Shown: positions 57,645-64,000 of the stretch, piece by piece | Layout of the letters: every line of letters starts with the position of its first letter | Position numbering within the stretch: position 1 is the first letter of the stretch | Assembly: GCA_973895155.1 (NCBI GenBank) | Contig: OZ316894.1 | Coordinates: forward strand, 22,816,001-22,880,000 | Direction: 5' to 3' | DNA from: Marsupella aquatica | Taxonomy: Eukaryota > Marchantiophyta | Length of the DNA: 64,000 nucleotides | Made by a program: the position numbers and the translations under genes | Notes under the pieces: generated by a model | Database searches by the model: none | The model's input: only the letters and a program-made list of their open reading frames with translations | Told to the model about the DNA's origin: nothing

Positions 57645-59282
57645 ATGGGTTTGCCGACTGTCGCGGTGTTAGAAGAAGAGGTTAGGGCCAGGGATGGCTC
57701 GAATTCTGCTGCAGCGATTAGTGGTCACACAAACGGTGATGGCTCTCTCTCGATAGTCGTAGCTTTCGTGAGAGTGAGGAGGATGAAAGTTCACCCTGCT
57801 TTACTACTTCTTGCGCTTTTAGGAAACCAAGCATTGTCGATGGTCTGATTGGGAGAGCAGTGTGACCAATGCCAAGAGCTCTGACCGTTGTCTTCAATTG
57901 TCGCAGATCCTGCCGATCTAGGAGAAATTGATGCGGTAAGTGACTTTCTTAACACATATTGTCGCTGTGTTTATATTGGTCTACACGGAACAAAAGTCTC
58001 GGAGATGAGAGTTTTACATGGTTACGTTTTTGCATGTCGGGAGAAATGGTTGAAATTGCTTCCCCTTAGTGAACATGGGATCAGGCCTGTTCCGTGACCT
58101 CTCTGTTAATTTGAAAGCAAGGCAAATCCCGAAATGTCTGAAATTTTACTTTCGAAGTTAGAAAACGGTACTCTTGCAGGAATCGATACTCCCTGCAAAT
58201 CGGCAGACTTGGGTAATGCAAGTAAGGATGGTGTGTGCAGGTCTTGGAAGAGAGAGCGAAGAAAGCTCTAGAGTGTCCATGCTTGGATGACCTCCGGGGT
58301 GGCCCGTGCGGACGAGAGTTTAGTACAGCATTTGTTTGTTTCGTCAAAAGCCAACAACCCGAGAAGGTATGGTGTGGTAGCCTTGCTGTCTTTTGATTTA
58401 TTAATTCTAAAATACACAGGACCGCTCATCGCAAACGCTGACCAACAATTTTATGCTAGAAATGTCCCGACCTTTTTGACAGGACCTATCCTGATAGAGG
58501 CACTTATGAAATGTCATATTTCCTTATTAATACACAAATATCTTTTGACCAAGATATATCGCGATCAGCCTTACTATAGATATTTAGATTGTGGAAGTGC
58601 ATTCTACGTGTAATAAATGGATGGATAGAATGGGTGACTCGGGAAGTTTTGGTGTATAGGACATGTGATTGTTAGTTTTTGAAAGGGCACTGTTGGAAGC
58701 AATAGGATTTTTTAAATTTCATTGCAAGTTGATACGTGTTGCTCGTCCGTTTGTCTCCACAATTCATGCACTTTTTCTCGTTTTCGTCCGAAGACTATTG
58801 CCAATCGACAATGTTGATGACAGAAGGTGAGAAAGTCTCTATGAGCCGGTTCCTGTCCGCATCACCTAACTTCTAGTAAGCTCAATTGCGCTTTCACGCT
58901 GTGTTTGGAAAGCTCCGAGTTGCTTTGGAAGCAAGCTATTAAATATTTACATGCAGTTTTGTCCATACGGTGGCAGGGATCTGATTGCGTTGCGCCATTT
59001 GAGAAAATGCAACACTGCATGAATAACAATGCCGACAAGTTTTTAAGTGCGAAAGATTCTGACACACATACGCCCATGGCTAGACAGGGGCACAAACCGC
59101 CTTCCGAAGAGGATGAGAGTGAGGCTGAGGATGAAGATGACGATATAGGCAACGATGACGAAGAAGTAGACGATGATAGTAGTCATGGAGTGGTTCCTGG
59201 TCCTCCACAATTTCCAAGTAGTTCCGTCAAACTTCCTCCTTGGTATAAAAAGAAAGTCTCCGACAACAATGAATCCAGGTAA
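57645..59282 (+). CDS. MIA40: MIA40 (CHCHD4-type) disulfide-relay oxidoreductase, four exons
   Basis: Oxidises cysteine-rich proteins entering the mitochondrial intermembrane space, working with the sulfhydryl oxidase Erv1; in plants also reported in peroxisomes. Exons 57645-57735, 57907-57935, 58241-58366 and 58977-59282 are GT-AG, in phase, and give 183 aa. The redox motif CPC is at 52-54, followed by the twin CX9C pairs Cys63/Cys73 (CGREFSTAFVC) and Cys86/Cys96 (CVAPFEKMQHC). There is no N-terminal membrane segment, as in plant and animal forms. After about residue 118 comes a strongly acidic stretch (EEDESEAEDEDDDIGNDDEE) and a basic WYKKK end. Exons 2-4 are supported by conserved motifs; exon 1 rests on phase and a donor site only. 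The stop overlaps a possible donor (AGGTAAAT), so a further 3' exon cannot be excluded. Confidence 0.87.
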
Positions 59283-60608
59283 ATTTTGAGAAATATGGTA
59301 GTCCAGAACTACCTAATCTGAAGTCCACCTAAATACCAACAGAGGATGTAGGATAGTGGCGAATCATACTCATCGAGTCCTACAATCGTTGAAGTGCTAT
59401 GGTAGGGTCAAGACGTCGTTGTCTGGGGCAGTGCAAATCTATCGCCACCGAGACATCAAATGCAGTCATTCCCTAACGTCAAATGCTTTATGAGTCTGAC
59501 ATTGAGGGAACCAGGGATTGCCATAGGTGGATCTTGTCATGCTGGGAAGTTCTTACGTCAATACAACCCCAAGGTTTCAGGGGAACTCCAATTGGAACAA
59601 GGTGCTGCTGGAGTCCTCCTGAACTGTTGAACTACACGTAACGCAACGGATTTCTCTTTTTCCACGATCTATGCTCATGGAAACATTACTGGAAAAGGTT
59701 TCAAAGTTACCATCCGCGGGATCGTCTGTTTTAAATAAATCAGTTTTACTACAGCAGTCAAAGTAGTGTACATACCTGAGGAGCTTCTAGGTTTCTTTTG
59801 GTTGTTTTGTTTTGTCCACCTGTTTATCTTTAGATATTTGCCTTTATTTTCCCGTTTATCGATTTCTCGGTTCTTTCTGAGAAATCAGGATGGCCAAGCA
59901 AGCCAATAGAAGACATTGTAATCCACATAGAGCCACAACAGTATGAAGTGTAGTCCGGAATCAGCCAGAACTGATGAAACTATTATTTGTTCCCATTACG
60001 ATTCCCAGTCTTGGTAGGATGTAAGAAATTGCCCTTCAACTTGAGGATGTGTTAACGCTCGGGTGAGCAATCAATGTCCTTGTTGAAGGGAAGAAGGTCA
60101 ATTCAAATTTGACTCGAACTCAGGTAATTTGGTGGCGAAATTTCCAGTCATTACCTGGGTTTCAGTAGGATTGTATCTAATATCTAGTGTCGAAATGTAG
60201 ACCATCCGATCTCCAATTATGCAGACATTGAGGTAGAAACTACATGTGGTACATCTGAAGAGCCTAACCTGCCTCAATAGATGGAATGGATTCAATTTTC
60301 AGTCGGAAGCGGTCTTCCTCAATTGCATTCCTTTCCTTCTAATCTCGTTTCTAGCTTTAACGTTTTTTATTCTTTGGATCTCCAGCTTGCCAACAGTCTG
60401 CCTTCACTACTCGTTTCCAGAGTATTCCACAGCATTAGTTTAGTACCTGTAACTTGTGCACTCAGAAGACGGTTTCACATCAGAGGGACTACTTTTGAGC
60501 ATGAAATCTTACACCAAGCAAACGAGTTGAGTTTTTCACTCTGCTCGACGAGAACTCAGTTGGAAGTGAAATCTATGCACTTGAGTTCGAGTAAGTTTTA
60601 TTCATAGA
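59283..60608. other. Stretch after MIA40 without recognised gene
   Basis: Probably the 3' untranslated region of MIA40 followed by intergenic DNA up to the assembly gap. Only short frames. Confidence 0.4.
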
Positions 60609-60708
60609 NNNNNNNNNNNNNNNNNNNNNNNNNNNNNNNNNNNNNNNNNNNNNNNNNNNNNNNNNNNNNNNNNNNNNNNNNNNNNNNNNNNNNNNNNNNN
60701 NNNNNNNN
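60609..60708. other. Assembly gap (100 N)
   Basis: Exactly 100 N, a conventional placeholder for a gap of unknown size; order across it depends on scaffolding. Confidence 0.99.
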
Positions 60709-61042
60709 TACTTGGGAGATTAAGCTTATTAATGCATGGCCACTTGGGGACCATGGCTGTAACCCTATATGGGCTCACTGACCTCATGGATTACATTATA
60801 AAGCTCCCTTAGGGCCATGAATTACCCTACACAAACTGTCCTTTGTGAGTTTTCCCTTTGTAAATTTTCAGGCATTATTGGAGAAGAACAGCTGGGCCAA
60901 GATTTGGATCACTTCTCTAGGAAAATTCTCCTCTACTTTTAGTAAAATCAGTAAAAACAAAAATCTCTCATGCCTTTAAGTTCATTATGTTCCTGTTTCC
61001 CTAGCATTGAGGGCAAAGTAGCCCCTCAAAACTCCTGAACCT

Positions 61043-61545
61043 CTCCTTTTGATGTGCATTATATCCCACAATGCTACATCTTATATATAAGGCGCAAAGG
61101 AAGTTAGAGTTGAGGGCTAGGCTTCTAGAGTGAAGCCTAGCTAGAGTTGAGGTCTAGGCTCCTAGAGTGAAGTCTCTAGACGGTGACTCAAGTGCCCCAC
61201 CACAATATTTGTGCATAAAAAGGAGTATGTTATGATATGTATGATTGCTCCTTTTGATATGCATTATATCCCACAATGCTACATCTTATATATAAGGCGC
61301 AAAGGGAAGCTAAAGTTGAGGTCTAGGCTTCTAGAGTGAAGCCTAGCTAGAGTTGAGGTCTAGGCTCCTAGAGTGAAGCCTTTAGACCGTGACTCAAGGG
61401 CCCCACCACAATATTTGTGCACGGAAAGGTGTATGTTATGATATGTATGATTGTTAAAATGATGGAGCCCCCACAATATTTGTGCATGAAAAGGTGTATG
61501 TTATGATATGTATGATTGTTAAAATGATGGAGCCACACATGATTG
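61043..61545. repeat. Tandem repeats: 205-bp unit twice, then a shorter unit twice
   Basis: Units at 61043-61247 and 61248-61450 begin CTCCTTTTGATRTGCATTAT and include GAGGTCTAGGCTCCTAGAGTGAAG. They end in CACAATATTTGTGCA...GTATGTTATGATATGTATGATTG, a tail repeated once more with the linker TTAAAATGATGGAGCC. Within each 205-bp unit the GCTTCTAGAGTGAAGCCTAG phrase is itself doubled. Confidence 0.85.
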
Positions 61546-62249
61546 TTTTTTAATCATTTTATTAACATTGAAAGAATGGGATTATAAAATATATTTTGTT
61601 CCCTTGCTTCGCTTCTCTTGACAATTTGGTGCGAAAGGGTTCTTTTTTGGAGGGCGATAAACAAGAGCTTTTGGGCCAAAGTTTTAAGAGGGCAACATGC
61701 AGCAGGAGCTGATCCCTGAGAAGATACTGCTGCTGCTATGCTTCTAGTTGCACCTCCAACTGTTACCTTGAGCTCAGATTCCTCTGCCCCGGTAAGATAA
61801 TATTTCTCACAACTGTACCATTATTAAGCTCTCTATTGTCGGCACGGGAACGGATGGAAATTTTGGATATGGACAGTTTGAGGCAACATTCCACAGCCAG
61901 AGTTCACCCTTCATTTTCCGGGTCGATTGGTAATTGGCACGAGCCGTTGTTCTTGCACACGGTCTTCAAATAGCCCTTACTCTCAATTGAAAAGGAGTCA
62001 TATAACTTTTGCAAGTTATCTGTACCACAGATCACAACAGAGCAAGGGGGACAAGAAAATACATTTTTGGATGGAGAGGAAGCCCAGAGCACGTGATTTC
62101 ATTCATAAGATTACAAGGAAAGTACCCTGGGTGGATGGGTGGTCAACGCCAGCATGGGTCGAGTCAAGGCAAGGGCGAATTTGATTACTGAAGGCAGATG
62201 GCAATCTCGTGTTAGTTATGGCTCGAGAGATTGGTCTCAAGTCACTGCT

Positions 62250-63200
62250 CAAGGGAATGGCCGTAGGCACATGCATGATGCTGGTACCAGTAGTGAAACA
62301 ATTGCTGTTTTGAAGGACCGTCTACAAGGAGGCATTACTGTAGACTCGTCCACATATGTTTAAGTCCTGCAAATGTGCTCGAAACAGAAAGACCATTTAG
62401 CGGCCACGCAGGTGCATGACCACATCGTCCAGAGTGGAATGAATACGAATCTATATGTGGCGGTGACCCTCCTGAATGTGTATATCAAATTTCGGGCATT
62501 GTTGCATGCACGTCGAGTTTTTGATCAACTTGAAAAGAAGAGTGTTATTACTTGGAAAGCGATGATAGCAGGATACGCTAAGAGTGATCATGCTGAATCT
62601 GTATCGGGACTTTTTAATCAAATGCGCTAACAAGGCGTGTAGCCTGGTGAGATCACATATCTGAGCGTTCTGAAGGCATGTACCAACCAATTAGCTCTAA
62701 AATGGGGAAAGGAAGTTCATGTGTATATTCGACATGCTGGCTTTGAATCAGATGTGCATGTAGAGTCTGCCCTCCCACAGATGTTATGTGCATCACCGAG
62801 ACAAGGAAGTTATTGACCAGTTTACCAATCGAAATGTCATTGTGTGGAATGTTATGATTCGAGCATATGCAGCAGGGGGTCATGGTTTGGAAGCATATCG
62901 ACTGTTTCTCCAAATGAGTCGTGAAGGCGTCGAACCAGATGCAATCACTTATGTGAGCATCCTGAATGCATCTGCAATTGAGAGCCTTGAATTGGACTGG
63001 GTGAAAGAAGTTCATGGCCATGCTAGCAAAACGGGACTGGAGTCAGATTTGCGTGTGGGCAATGCAATGGTTCACATGTATGCAGAGAGTGGCAGTATAG
63101 ATGATGCCCGACTTGTTTCTGACAGAATGGAGAAACCGTGATATAGTTACATGGACTGTAATGATTGGTGGACTTGCACAACTGATATAGCTAGACCTCG
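62250..63200 (+). pseudogene. Degenerate PLS-type pentatricopeptide-repeat gene
   Basis: Intact members bind organelle RNA and often guide C-to-U editing. Here repeats can be read from VLKDRLQGGI, VHDHIVQSGM, LLHARRVFDQLEKKSVITWKAM, SDVHVESAL, NVIVWNVMIRAYAAGGHG, GVEPDAITYVSILNAS, WVKEVHGHASKTGLESDLRV and YAESGSIDDARL, each with moss-like wording. The frame is broken: TAA after TYV (62360-62362), TAA and TAG around QGV (62628-62641), a frameshift near 62780, and another after MEKP near 63140, where RDIVTWTVMIGGLAQ follows in a different frame. No intact C-terminal E/DYW domain was found. Almost certainly a pseudogene. Confidence 0.85.
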
Positions 63201-64000
63201 GAAGAGGACTGAACATCTTCTTACCAGTGTCCATTGAGATAAAAATTGAGCGACAGAGATGATCTGTCTATGCCACATTTTGTTAGAGTACGCGAAGGAT
63301 GCTCTCTGGTATAAAACCCTGATAGACAGAGGTGCAGAAGGTCCAATAAAAGTTAGAATGTTATTAGTGATGACCTGATTCACGGTCATGTGAAAAACTG
63401 TTTTGTCCCAGAATCTACCAAAACTCTCTGTCGTCGTGAAAGCTTTGGGCAGGCCCTATTGGTCGGAGATTTGGAGATGGGGGGCTAAACCTCATGCATG
63501 CTGGTCGTTGCATCCTCGAAGGCATTGCCTACTACAGTACTTACCAGTGGCTTGCAAACTGAAGTTCTTTCTTGCAAGTTTCCATCATTTCTTCCTCGGT
63601 CCAAATTTCTATTTCCTACTAGCTTGAGCTCCTCGATCACTGACTACTTTCAAGCCGTGGCTCTCATTTTGTGTTTCTGGGAGCTGAAATTTGGACCGGC
63701 CCGCTTATTGGCTCAAGCGTTCTTCGATGCCCTGTCGTTAAAGATCTCGCCAGGGCCAGCGCTGGCATGAAGCCAGTGTGGTGCTCTATAAATCCTAAGT
63801 GGTTCATCAAGCTCACTGGCGGAGGATTTGGTCCTCTTGCTTGGCGACGAGCATGGAAGAGGGAAAAGAGATAGATTGTGAAGGTCCTGTCGATGTTGAT
63901 CTCTGTTACCTTCTCGGTCTAATTTGAGGGCAGCTTGTTCGTAAAGGTTGTGATTCTCAAAGGCCTCATTGTACTTCGTCCTCCACATTTCTTTCTCCTG
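63201..64000. other. Stretch without recognised gene at the window end
   Basis: Short frames in several registers, none recognised. It may contain decayed 3' parts of the PPR gene, but no motif could be confirmed. Confidence 0.4.

Noticed and set aside
60602-60787. Open frame across the N run
   Set aside because: It depends on unknown bases in the assembly gap.
63671-63874. Frame with LTGGGFGPLAWRRAWKREKR
   Set aside because: Short, no recognised family, and several overlapping frames in the same area are equally open.

Overview
Nuclear DNA of a seed-free land plant, most likely a bryophyte and probably a moss. The reasons: many small spliced exons with GT-AG introns; a decayed PLS-type pentatricopeptide (PPR) gene whose wording resembles the large moss PPR families; five linker-histone/protamine-like genes of the kind expected in a plant with swimming sperm; and extensive retroelement debris. 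A run of exactly 100 N (60609-60708) marks a scaffold join. The species cannot be named from the sequence.

Layout. 1-3.2 kb: low-complexity repeats and a dead LINE fragment. 3.2-22 kb: a large direct duplication (unit 1 about 3231-13902, unit 2 about 15796-21991), each unit carrying an intact seven-exon aldo-keto reductase gene of 357 codons. Unit 1 later received a 296-bp LTR element (8616-8911) whose LTRs contain a tRNA-like Pol III promoter, a 2.1-kb composite repeat with a nested hAT-like MITE, and a 5'-truncated non-LTR element; unit 2 supplies the empty sites. 22.8-41.6 kb: five intronless genes encoding an H15 (linker-histone globular) domain joined to Arg- or Ser/Arg-rich tails, in two subtypes, with two head-to-head pairs. 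This is the most distinctive part of the window. 43.5-50.3 kb: a complete 18-exon gene on the minus strand for N-acetylglucosaminyltransferase I, assembled here exon by exon (431 codons, all phases agree), containing one U12-type AT-AC intron. 51.7-52.9 kb: a dead Ty3/gypsy polyprotein fragment with integrase and a PHD finger. 53-57 kb: AT-rich DNA with tandem arrays and a MITE. 57.6-59.3 kb: a four-exon MIA40 gene. 61-64 kb: tandem repeats and the PPR pseudogene.

How the genes relate. The two reductases are recent duplicates. The five H15/Arg-tail proteins look like one functional group, by inference for sperm chromatin compaction. GnTI (Golgi N-glycan maturation) and MIA40 (disulfide relay of the mitochondrial intermembrane space) are ordinary single-copy housekeeping genes. 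Exon boundaries come from reading splice sites and family alignment by eye; no search was run.
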